DNA from: CAZXFH01 sp964640055 | Lineage (GTDB): Bacteria > Fidelibacterota > UBA2242 > JAFGTP01 | DNA length: 22,166 bases | Assembly (NCBI GenBank): GCA_964640055.1 | Contig: CAZXFH010000046.1 | Coordinates: 1-22,166 of the forward strand | Direction of reading: 5' to 3' | Part shown: positions 15,805-22,166 of the stretch, in pieces | Layout of the letters: each line of letters starts with the position of its first letter | Position numbering within the stretch: position 1 is the first letter of the stretch | The notes under the pieces: generated by a model | The model's input: only the letters and a program-made list of their open reading frames with translations | The model's database searches: none | Told to the model about the DNA's origin: nothing | Made by a program: the position numbers and the translations under genes

Positions 15805-16990
15805 GGCCGTCTTCCTTTTTTAAATATTTGGCTGCTTCATAGAGGTCTTTATCGCCGCGTCCGGAAAGATTGATCACGATTAAGGCCCCGGACTTGCTTT
15901 TCTCAGCCAGCTGTAAGGCATGGGTCACGGCATGGGCGGATTCCAAAGCCGGTATGATCCCTTCGGTTTCTGACAGGACGCGGAATCCCCACAGAGCTTC
16001 TTCATCAGTTACCGCTGTATAACTTACCCGTTTTAGATCCTGCAGGTAGACATGTTCGGGTCCAATGGCGCAATAATCCAGACCGGCGGATACAGAATGG
16101 GTATTATATATCTGCCCGAATTTATCCTGGAGCACATAAGTCAGGGTCCCGTGGATGATGCCCGGCCGTCCTAATTGTTGATCTCCAAAACGGGCCGCAT
16201 GTTTACCTGTGGCAATCCCCATCCCACCGGCTTCCACACCGATCAGTTCTACGGATTCGTCCCTGATAAAGGGACGGAATATGCCCAGGGCGTTACTGCC
16301 GCCGCCCACACAAGCCACGATCTGATCGGGCAGCCGCCCTTCCAGTTCCAGGATTTGCTGACGGGTCTCTTTTCCGATTACACTTTGAAAATGGGCGACC
16401 ATATCCGGGTAGGGATGGGGTCCCAGTACCGAGCCAAGCAGATAATGGGTGCTATTGACACTGGCAGTCCAGTCCCGCAAAGCCTCGTTAATGGCATCTT
16501 TCAGAGTTTGACTACCTGACTCTACCGGAATAACATTGGCACCCAGTAATTTCATGCGGAACAGATTGGGCTTCTGCCGTTGTATATCCACCTTTCCCAT
16601 ATAAATATCACATTGCAGGCCCAATTTGGCGCCGGCTGTGGCCGTGGCCACCCCATGCTGACCGGCGCCGGTTTCGGCAATGATCCGGTTTTTGCCCAGA
16701 TACTTAGCCAGCAGGGCCTGTCCAATGGCATTATTAATTTTGTGTGCACCGGTATGCGCCAGATCTTCGCGTTTAAGATAAATTTTACTCTGATACTCAG
16801 CACTGAGCGCCCGACAACAGGTCAGTGGTGTGGGGCGCCCTACAAAATGTCTCATCAGTTGATCAAAATCGCATTGAAAATCCTTATCATCACGCAGTTG
16901 ATAATAGGCTTCCTCCAATTCCTTGACGGCAGGCATCAGGGTTTCACTGACATACTGTCCGCCATAGCGACCATAATATCCCGGTTTCAT
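15794..16990 (-). CDS. trpB: Tryptophan synthase beta subunit
   Basis: The 398-residue PLP enzyme joins indole and serine to give tryptophan. The PLP lysine is K84 in HTGAHKINNAIGQ and the catalytic Glu is E106 in AETGAGQHG. The phosphate loop is GGGSNALG. It is the canonical TrpB1 type that pairs with TrpA, since the N-terminus GYYGRYGGQYVSETLMP and length agree with that class. Its ATG overlaps the trpC/F stop codon in an ATGA arrangement, and AAAGGAG lies just upstream. Confidence 0.97.
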   Translation of the reverse strand: MKPGYYGRYGGQYVSETLMPAVKELEEAYYQLRDDKDFQCDFDQLMRHFVGRPTPLTCCRALSAEYQSKIYLKREDLAHTGAHKINNAIGQALLAKYLGKNRIIAETGAGQHGVATATAGAKLGLQCDIYMGKVDIQRQKPNLFRMKLLGANVIPVESGSQTLKDAINEALRDWTASVNSTHYLLGSVLGPHPYPDMVAHFQSVIGKETRQQILELEGRLPDQIVACVGGGSNALGIFRPFIRDESVELIGVEAGGMGIATGKHAARFGDQQLGRPGIIHGTLTYVLQDKFGQIYNTHSVSAGLDYCAIGPEHVYLQDLKRVSYTAVTDEEALWGFRVLSETEGIIPALESAHAVTHALQLAEKSKSGALIVINLSGRGDKDLYEAAKYLKKEDGHGL

Positions 16991-18357
16991 GCTGCTCCTT
17001 TGAATATGAGTTCCAGTTTGCGATAATCCTTCTCCCCTGCTTTTTTCTCCACTCCCGAAGCTATATCCAGGGCATAGGGCTTGAGGGCGGCCGCTTTCTG
17101 TATGTTTTGGGGATTAATTCCGCCGGCCAGAAAGATCTTTTTATTCACCGGTACTTTTTTTATCAATTGCCAGTCAAAGCATTGGCCGGTACCGCCGTAA
17201 TGACCCTTTTTATAGCTATCCAACAATATATAATCAGATGGCAACTGCTGGATGGCCTCTAAATCAGGAGCTGTCTTAATGCGCAACGCCTTAATGACCG
17301 GTAGTTCCATATCGCGCATAAAGGCGTAAGACTCATCACCGTGCAGCTGAATCAGATCAAAATCACAATCAGCTTTCCGCTCCCGGATCTCTGCCCGGGT
17401 CGCATTCACAAAAACACCGACAGTTTTTACCTGCGGATATTCAGCTTTGAGGAAAGAAACAATCTTATGGGCTTTTTCCGGTTTAACGAAGCGGGGTGAA
17501 CGAGGATAAAAATTGATACCGATAAAATCGGCCCCCAGCATGGCGGCGATATAGGCATCTTGCTGATTGGTGATCCCACAAATTTTGATCTGCGGCCGCA
17601 TCAAGGCAAAAATCTGTTGCGCCATAGAGGGGGCCTCCAGGATCGATGTGCCCACTAACATGGCATCCGCGGCCGTTGCAATTTTCCCGACATCCTGGCG
17701 CTGATGAATACCTGACTCGGTAACGACCACGTCCGCTTTGGCCTGCGCCTGAGGGGCCAGCCGCAGTGTGGTATCCAAATTGATCCGCAAGCTGTCCAGA
17801 TCGCGATTATTGATCCCGATGATACCCAGCTGATCAGGCAATTTTTGCAGTTCCGCTCTATTGTGGATCTCCACCAGACAATCCATTTTCAATTGGTGGG
17901 CGAGGTCAATATATTCTGCCAGCTGCTGCGGGGAAAGAATCCGGGCGATCAGCAGAATGGCATCGGCCCCGTAATAGCGGGATTCATAAACCTGATATTC
18001 ATCAAGGATAAAATCCTTCCTTAAAAGGGGTTTATGGGTCAACCGGCGCGCCTGGGATAACAGTTCAGGTTTCCCACCAAAAAATGTTTTGTCTGTCAGG
18101 ATGGATATGGCATCTACAAAAGGACTGGCTTCATAAATCGTAACTACTTCCCTAAAAGTTCTGGCCTTCAAAATGGACCGCTCAGAAGGTGAACGCTGCT
18201 TAATCTCGGCAATCAGTGATAATGGGGATTGCTGTAAAACCTGCTTGAAATTCCGTTGGGCAGGACGGATAGCGTTTTGCATAGCATCCCGGGACAATTC
18301 TTTTTTCCGCTGAATCACTTCCTCTTTTTTAACCCTGAGTATCTGTTGTAAAATCAT
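16987..18357 (-). CDS. trpCF: Bifunctional indole-3-glycerol-phosphate synthase / phosphoribosylanthranilate isomerase
   Basis: The 456-residue fusion carries out two successive steps. Residues 1 to about 253 are the indole-glycerol-phosphate synthase barrel, with E51 and K53 in IAEIKQRSPS, K114 in LLRKDFILDEYQ, and INNRDL plus VTESGI near the end. Residues about 256-456 are the isomerase barrel, opening with KICGIT (C260 as general base), then LIQLHGDE and ending with LAGGINPQNI and ALDIASGVE (Asp as general acid). The order TrpC then TrpF in one chain is also seen in E. coli. Its ATG shares one base with the trpD stop codon, and its stop overlaps the trpB start. Confidence 0.97.
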   Translation of the reverse strand: MILQQILRVKKEEVIQRKKELSRDAMQNAIRPAQRNFKQVLQQSPLSLIAEIKQRSPSERSILKARTFREVVTIYEASPFVDAISILTDKTFFGGKPELLSQARRLTHKPLLRKDFILDEYQVYESRYYGADAILLIARILSPQQLAEYIDLAHQLKMDCLVEIHNRAELQKLPDQLGIIGINNRDLDSLRINLDTTLRLAPQAQAKADVVVTESGIHQRQDVGKIATAADAMLVGTSILEAPSMAQQIFALMRPQIKICGITNQQDAYIAAMLGADFIGINFYPRSPRFVKPEKAHKIVSFLKAEYPQVKTVGVFVNATRAEIRERKADCDFDLIQLHGDESYAFMRDMELPVIKALRIKTAPDLEAIQQLPSDYILLDSYKKGHYGGTGQCFDWQLIKKVPVNKKIFLAGGINPQNIQKAAALKPYALDIASGVEKKAGEKDYRKLELIFKGAA

Positions 18358-19409
18358 TATTCATTCCGGGTAAATTCTTTCAGCTCGTCTAATTTTTGAT
18401 AAGCACTTCCCTTATCAATGACCTGCCTGGCGAGTTGAATCGCTTTTTTTATATCGGTCACCTTTTCCGCAGCCAGTAAGGCAAAGGCCGCATTTAAAAC
18501 GACGATATCACGGCGCGGACCCCGTTCCCCCTGCAGTACAGCTCTGATAATTTTCGCATTTTGATCGGCATCACCACCCCGGATGTCATAAAGTGTCGCC
18601 CGTTTAAAACCGTAATTTTCAGGAGTAATAGTATAGGTTTTTACTCTGCCGTCGGATAGTTCCGAAATGCGCGTCCGTCCGGTGATCGTGATCTCATCCA
18701 GAGAATCTTCACCGTGGACCACAAAAGCCTTGCGGGTTCCCAATTTCAACAACACATGGGCCAGGGTTTCGGTCAGGGCTGGTGCATACACACCCAGAAC
18801 CTGAGCCGAAGCGCTAGCTGGGTTGGTCAGTGGTCCCAGGATATTGAAAATAGTCCGGACAGCCAGTTCGCGCCGCGGACCAATGGCATATTTCATGGCG
18901 CTGTGCAGTAAGGGAGCATACAAAAAGCCGATCCCGAGCTTATTGACAGCCTCTGCTACCTTTTCCGGGGACATTTCCAGATTAACCCCCAAGTTTTCCA
19001 ACACATCCGCGCTGCCGCAAGCCGAGGAGGCCGCCCGGTTACCATGTTTGGCCACTTTTATGCCGCAGGCTGCCACTACAAAAGCTGTGGCGGTAGATAT
19101 ATTAAAGGTATTGGTGCCGGTACCTCCGGTGCCGCAGGTATCGATAATAGTTTCGCGGTCAATGTTGATATCCTCGCGATCCATGTCAATATCCGGAAAA
19201 ACATTGATGCGGGTCGCTTTTTGGCGCATCACACGGGCACAGGCGGTGATCTCATCAACGGATTCACCCTTCATGCGCAACCCGATCAAAAAGGCTGCGA
19301 TCTGGGCATCACCGGCCTTACCGCTCATGATCTCGTGCATGCTTGCTTCGGCTTCACTTTCGGTCAGATTCTCGTTTTTAACCAATTTGGCAATGGCTTC
19401 CCTGATCAT
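18357..19409 (-). CDS. trpD: Anthranilate phosphoribosyltransferase
   Basis: The 350-residue enzyme transfers phosphoribose from PRPP to anthranilate. The PRPP-binding loop is DTCGTGGTGTNTFNIST (90-106), followed by VAKHGNRAASSACGSADVLE (119-138). The small helical N-terminal domain is present. It is not fused to TrpG, unlike the E. coli protein. The ATG overlaps the trpG stop as ATGA, preceded by a GGAGGTGA-type site. It contains no tryptophan. Confidence 0.97.
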   Translation of the reverse strand: MIREAIAKLVKNENLTESEAEASMHEIMSGKAGDAQIAAFLIGLRMKGESVDEITACARVMRQKATRINVFPDIDMDREDINIDRETIIDTCGTGGTGTNTFNISTATAFVVAACGIKVAKHGNRAASSACGSADVLENLGVNLEMSPEKVAEAVNKLGIGFLYAPLLHSAMKYAIGPRRELAVRTIFNILGPLTNPASASAQVLGVYAPALTETLAHVLLKLGTRKAFVVHGEDSLDEITITGRTRISELSDGRVKTYTITPENYGFKRATLYDIRGGDADQNAKIIRAVLQGERGPRRDIVVLNAAFALLAAEKVTDIKKAIQLARQVIDKGSAYQKLDELKEFTRNE

Positions 19410-19978
19410 TTGATCACCTCCAATAGGTTTGCTATAATTTTACCCCCCATGGGAGTCAATATGCTTTCCGGATGAAATTGCACTCCGAAAAGCGGGTATT
19501 GTTGATGCTGAATACCCATAATGATCTCCCCGGATGAGGCCGTAACTTCAAACTCATTCGGCAGCCGGGTCACTGCCAGGGAATGATACCGGCCAGCCTG
19601 AAATGGATTGCTGATATTTTTAAAAATACCCTGTCCTTTATGCCGGATCGAACTGGGCTTGCCATGCATAATTTCCGGACAACTGCTGACCCGGCCCCGA
19701 AAAGCTTCCACCAGACACTGATGCCCCAGGCAGACCCCAAAAATCGGTACTTGCCAGTAATATTCCTGGATAAGTTGGATGCTAATACCAGCCTTTTGGG
19801 GGTGTGAGGGGCCGGGGCTCAATACCATTAATTGAGGGCTAAATTCGTTGATGATATCCTTCAGGATTGATAATTCGGTGCGGTTGCGGTACACCCTGAC
19901 CTGACAGCCACGTTTGGCAAATTCATCCACCAGGTTATAGGTAAAGGAATCAAAGTTATCGATCAAGAGTATCTTCAT
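19406..19978 (-). CDS. trpG: Anthranilate synthase glutamine amidotransferase subunit
   Basis: The 190-residue class-I glutamine amidotransferase supplies ammonia to TrpE. The nucleophile elbow is GVCLGHQ (C83), and H169 and E171 in QFHPES complete the triad. LIDNFDSFTYNLVD at the N-terminus and VLSPGPSHP are typical of TrpG/PabA. In some bacteria the same subunit also serves PabB in folate synthesis; no pabB is here. Its ATG shares a base with the trpE stop, giving TGATG. Confidence 0.96.
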   Translation of the reverse strand: MKILLIDNFDSFTYNLVDEFAKRGCQVRVYRNRTELSILKDIINEFSPQLMVLSPGPSHPQKAGISIQLIQEYYWQVPIFGVCLGHQCLVEAFRGRVSSCPEIMHGKPSSIRHKGQGIFKNISNPFQAGRYHSLAVTRLPNEFEVTASSGEIIMGIQHQQYPLFGVQFHPESILTPMGGKIIANLLEVIK

Positions 19979-21573
19979 CAGCTCTCCTCTCCCTGGTACA
20001 GAGCCCGTAAACAGGCCTGGGCTTTATTATCGGTTTCTTCGAATTCCTTTTCCGGAACCGAATCATAAACAATACCGGCCCCTACTTTGATGTAAGCGCG
20101 CCCCTTCTTCAGCCGCATGGCGCGGATTACAATACAGGAATCAAAATCACCACCGGGCGTTAAATATCCCACCGAACCGCCGTAGAATCCACGACGATCA
20201 TTTTCATACTGCCGCAGTAAACGCATGGCTTCTACTTTGGGCGCTCCGGTCAGAGTTCCCATGTTCATGGAGGCCAGGTAGGCATGCAGGGCATCCAGGT
20301 CATCTCTCAAGACACCCTGTACATTGCTAACCAGGTGTTGGACGTGGGAATATTTTTCAATAATAAAAGGTTCATCAGCATAGCGGGTACCGGTTTTGGA
20401 AATGCGGGCCACATCATTGCGGGCCAGATCGATTAACATCGTATGCTCAGCCAATTCCTTGGGATCCAGTTTTAACTCCGCTTCAAACCGGGAGTCCAGA
20501 TCGGCATCAATGCGATCATTGATGATCCCCCGCGGCTTGGTACCGGCAATGGGACGGATCTCAACCCGTTTTTCTTCGTCACCGGTTACCCTTAAAAACA
20601 TCTCCGGACTGGCGCCCAGCAGGGTTCCATATTCATTGTTGATAAAAAACATATAGGGACTGGGATTCAGGCGCCGCAACCGTTTGTAAATATTGAGGGC
20701 TTTTTCTTTATATTCCGTGATGATGGTGCGCGCCAGCACAGCCTGAAAAATATCTCCTTTCAGGATGTGTTTTTGCAGCTGTTGCACTTTGGACATATAC
20801 TTGGATTTACTTGTATCGGAGACACTTTCCGGCAAGTGCATTTCCTTATAGACCCGCTCCTGGCGAGGCCGCTTAAGCGCTTCCTCATAAAAGGACAATT
20901 TTTTCATACAATCAACATAGATGGCATCCCGGTCCTGAGCGGTGATCAGTGCATTGACGATTATAGTGGTTTTTTGCACTTTATGATCCATCACAAAAAG
21001 ATTGTCCACATAGTAGAGCTCGTAATCCGGATCCCCGATAATATCGAATTTATTGGGCGGCAGATCTTCAAACTGATCGATAAAATCATAGGCAATAGCC
21101 CCGAATAATCCGCCATAAGGGACAGTGGTTTTGCCGATTGGCTGGAATTTAAAGGCTACCCGGCGGATAATATCAATGTGGGTCCTTAATTTTAAACGTT
21201 CGTATTCATCTACCGTCTTGCGAACCGGTTGCAAACTACCCTTGATGGTCTTACCGTTAACGATCAGGTCATCACAAAAAGAGAGGTCAGCGTGTATGCT
21301 CTCCAGAAAATGACCGCCCAGTTCATTCAGAGCGCGCAGGACAAATTCATCTTTTTTCCCGGTCAGTTTTAAACAGGGGGCGGCGGTTCCCAAACTGCGT
21401 TCCCCATACTTGCTGATAATATCGGCGGACTCCAGAAATAAACAGTCATCTTTTTCACCGTAATCCGAGAGCTGTGCAAAATAATCCACCGGATCGGGTA
21501 CCTGGTTAAATTCCCGCTGCAGGGGAATCAACGCACCCGGCTGTGCTTTGGTTATTTTTTGATATTCATTCAT
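19978..21573 (-). CDS. trpE: Anthranilate synthase component I
   Basis: The 531-residue subunit converts chorismate to anthranilate, the committed step. Catalytic-domain motifs are PIAGTKPRG, LAEHTMLIDLARNDV, SNVQG, GTLTGAPKVEAM and GAGIVYDSVPEKEFEET. The N-terminal motif LFLESAD (45-51) corresponds to the LLES element that binds tryptophan in feedback-inhibited TrpE, so allosteric inhibition is likely. It contains no tryptophan at all. The ATG is 35 nt beyond the attenuator's T-rich tract and has only weak Shine-Dalgarno matches (GGAA, GAG). It is the first structural gene of the operon. Confidence 0.97.
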   Translation of the reverse strand: MNEYQKITKAQPGALIPLQREFNQVPDPVDYFAQLSDYGEKDDCLFLESADIISKYGERSLGTAAPCLKLTGKKDEFVLRALNELGGHFLESIHADLSFCDDLIVNGKTIKGSLQPVRKTVDEYERLKLRTHIDIIRRVAFKFQPIGKTTVPYGGLFGAIAYDFIDQFEDLPPNKFDIIGDPDYELYYVDNLFVMDHKVQKTTIIVNALITAQDRDAIYVDCMKKLSFYEEALKRPRQERVYKEMHLPESVSDTSKSKYMSKVQQLQKHILKGDIFQAVLARTIITEYKEKALNIYKRLRRLNPSPYMFFINNEYGTLLGASPEMFLRVTGDEEKRVEIRPIAGTKPRGIINDRIDADLDSRFEAELKLDPKELAEHTMLIDLARNDVARISKTGTRYADEPFIIEKYSHVQHLVSNVQGVLRDDLDALHAYLASMNMGTLTGAPKVEAMRLLRQYENDRRGFYGGSVGYLTPGGDFDSCIVIRAMRLKKGRAYIKVGAGIVYDSVPEKEFEETDNKAQACLRALYQGEES

Positions 21574-21607
21574 GATATTCTCAATTCCATATAGAACTTT
21601 TAGTCCA

Positions 21608-21641
21608 TAAAATAAAACCGCCGGCCTTTGCAGGTCGGCGG
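21608..21641 (-). terminator. Intrinsic terminator of the trp attenuator
   Basis: On the minus strand the arm CCGCCGACC (21633-21641) pairs with GGCCGGCGG (21618-21626), eight pairs with one A-C mismatch, around a 6-nt loop. It is followed by TTTTATTTTA. It lies between the leader peptide and trpE, so it must be overcome for operon expression. Its 5' arm is also used by the competing antiterminator. Confidence 0.85.
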
Positions 21642-21670
21642 GCTATAAATTTATGTGCGGGTGTTAAAGG

Positions 21671-21754
21671 TTAAAAGATAGCAGACCTGAAAGGGATGAC
21701 AAGCTTATCTTTGCACCACCAGTTTAAAGTTGTATATGTCAGGTCTGTTCTCAT
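21671..21754 (-). CDS. trpL: trp operon leader peptide with tandem Trp codons
   Basis: A 27-codon frame begins MRTDLTYTTLNWWCK and ends FRSAIF before TAA. Codons 12 and 13 are TGG TGG. An in-frame TAG lies six codons upstream of the ATG, so the frame is closed and the ATG is the only normal start. There is no Shine-Dalgarno. The -10 box ends only 8 bp before the ATG, which suggests a leaderless mRNA starting at or within a few bases of the start codon. The peptide itself is probably a by-product; its translation senses charged tRNA-Trp. Confidence 0.85.
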   Translation of the reverse strand: MRTDLTYTTLNWWCKDKLVIPFRSAIF

Positions 21755-21762
21755 GGCTTTGT

Positions 21763-21791
21763 AATATAGCTATGCTTTCACTAAAAGTCAA
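21763..21791 (-). promoter_or_regulatory. sigma70-like promoter of the trp operon
   Basis: The minus strand shows TTGACT (21786-21791), a 17-bp spacer and TATATT (21763-21768), each a 5/6 match to consensus at the ideal distance. Transcription should begin about 21754-21757, at or just before the trpL ATG. No obvious operator palindrome overlaps it. Confidence 0.75.
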
Positions 21792-21840
21792 AAGAAATTT
21801 TAATAATGGTGCTGTGCACTTTTCGGAAAATGATTCAACC

Positions 21841-22166
21841 CCGGCCAGCGTTATTCTAGGACTAGCCCCCAGTTTTAACTGGGGGGTAATGAAGATAATT
21901 AACCAACCACATAAAATACTCTCGAACGGTTTCAACCGTTTGACGCTTTATTCAGCATGGACAGCCTGGAAAGGTTGTCCTACATGCGTGGAATTTTACC
22001 CTGGTCACACTGCTCTGCGGTGTGACCCTGGGCTTGGCTTTGCACCAATTTGAAAAATTGGCAAAATATAGTCCCAACTGGGGGATTTAGGGGGTTGTAA
22101 TAAATCCCGGCTCCCTGAGTGCCTAAATTTTCTTGGACACGTTTGGAGTTAACATTAAACTCTAGA
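21841..22166. repeat. Gene-free right end with hairpin array
   Basis: At least five hairpins stand in series with different stems: 21866-21885 (CCCCCAGTT/AACTGGGGG, 9 bp, 2-nt loop), 21925-21940 (AACGGTT/AACCGTT), 21959-21980 (GGACAGCCT/AGGTTGTCC, one G-T wobble, with flanking GCAT/ATGC), 22003-22027 (GGTCACAC/GTGTGACC, 9-nt loop) and 22045-22061 (CCAATTT/AAATTGG). I see no believable gene. The element CTAGGACTAGCCCC at 21856-21869 and the palindrome at 21925-21940 both recur, inverted and in the same relative order, at the left end. Confidence 0.65.

Larger units (their letters stand above)
21608..21754 (-). promoter_or_regulatory. trp operon attenuator (leader-peptide controlled)
   Basis: Three RNA segments compete. 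Segment 1 (CAGACCTGA, 21739-21747) is perfectly complementary over 9 bp to segment 2 (TCAGGTCTG, 21682-21690). An overlapping part of segment 2 (CCTTTCAGGTC, 21684-21694) pairs over 11 bp with segment 3 (GACCTGCAAAGG, 21625-21636) apart from one bulged C, which would disrupt the terminator. The tandem Trp codons lie at 21716-21721. A ribosome stalled there leaves segment 2 free, so the antiterminator forms. A ribosome reaching the stop at 21671 covers segment 2, so the terminator forms. The pairings are read directly from sequence; the mechanism is inferred from the classical E. coli model. Confidence 0.85.

Noticed and set aside
18823..19413. 196-codon plus-strand frame opposite trpD
   Set aside because: It mirrors the coding strand of a well-conserved enzyme; such open antisense frames also appear opposite trpB, the radical-SAM gene and the M14 gene, without recognisable motifs or start sites.
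21574..21760. T-box or TRAP control of the trp operon
   Set aside because: The leader is too short for a T-box, I see no T-box core sequence, and there is no series of GAG/TAG triplets as expected for TRAP binding.
21705..21935. 76-codon minus-strand frame upstream of trpE
   Set aside because: It runs through the hairpin at 21866-21885, the trp promoter and the leader peptide in a different frame; the trpL frame explains the site better.
1..22166. tRNA or rRNA genes
   Set aside because: No cloverleaf with a T-loop signature and no rRNA-like stretch was recognised in the intergenic regions on either strand.

Overview
The window reads like a chromosomal segment of a Gram-negative, probably anaerobic bacterium with moderate GC. 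Evidence for this is a DUF5916-type outer-membrane barrel ending in Phe, a lipoprotein, a HydE-type radical-SAM enzyme, a rubrerythrin-like ferritin and an iron-sulfur DUF362 protein. The gene set would suit an FCB-group lineage such as Calditrichota, Marinimicrobia or KSB1. That placement is inference from gene style, not from any marker comparison. Every convincing gene is on the minus strand, so transcription runs from high to low coordinates. No rRNA, tRNA, CRISPR array or transposase gene was recognised.

Right end (21574-22166): a hairpin-rich intergenic region, followed by a complete tryptophan attenuator. This has a sigma70-like promoter (21763-21791), a 27-codon leader peptide with tandem Trp codons (21671-21754), mutually exclusive RNA pairings and an intrinsic terminator (21608-21641). 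It precedes a six-gene operon, trpE-trpG-trpD-trpC/F-trpB-trpA (21573 down to 15004), in which every junction overlaps. The operon encodes the whole chorismate-to-tryptophan pathway, with TrpC and TrpF fused.

Middle (14801-11638): mnmA, a HydE-like radical-SAM gene and nadA are packed as one unit of sulfur and iron-sulfur enzymes. The MnmA lacks the usual second catalytic cysteine and has a CxxC at the first site. After a 247-bp regulatory gap comes a large DUF5916 outer-membrane protein (11390-9234).

Left half (9077-331): rsmI, a DUF362 ferredoxin-like protein, a small membrane protein and a papain-like (NlpC/P60 or CHAP type) lipoprotein are closely spaced. They are followed by an alpha/beta-hydrolase-fold protein lacking its nucleophile serine, a TIM-barrel-like protein with a CxCxxC motif, and a one-base-spaced pair made of a YkuD L,D-transpeptidase-family protein with two NTF2-like domains and an M14 peptidase-like protein. 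The M14 protein has Gln in place of the first zinc-ligand His, as in Helicobacter Csd4, and its partner has the Csd6/Pgp2 layout. This makes a cell-shape or peptidoglycan-trimming module the most interesting protein-level prediction. A ferritin-like rubrerythrin gene closes the strand.

Both window ends carry short palindromes. One ordered pair of repeat units occurs at the left end and again, inverted, at the right end.
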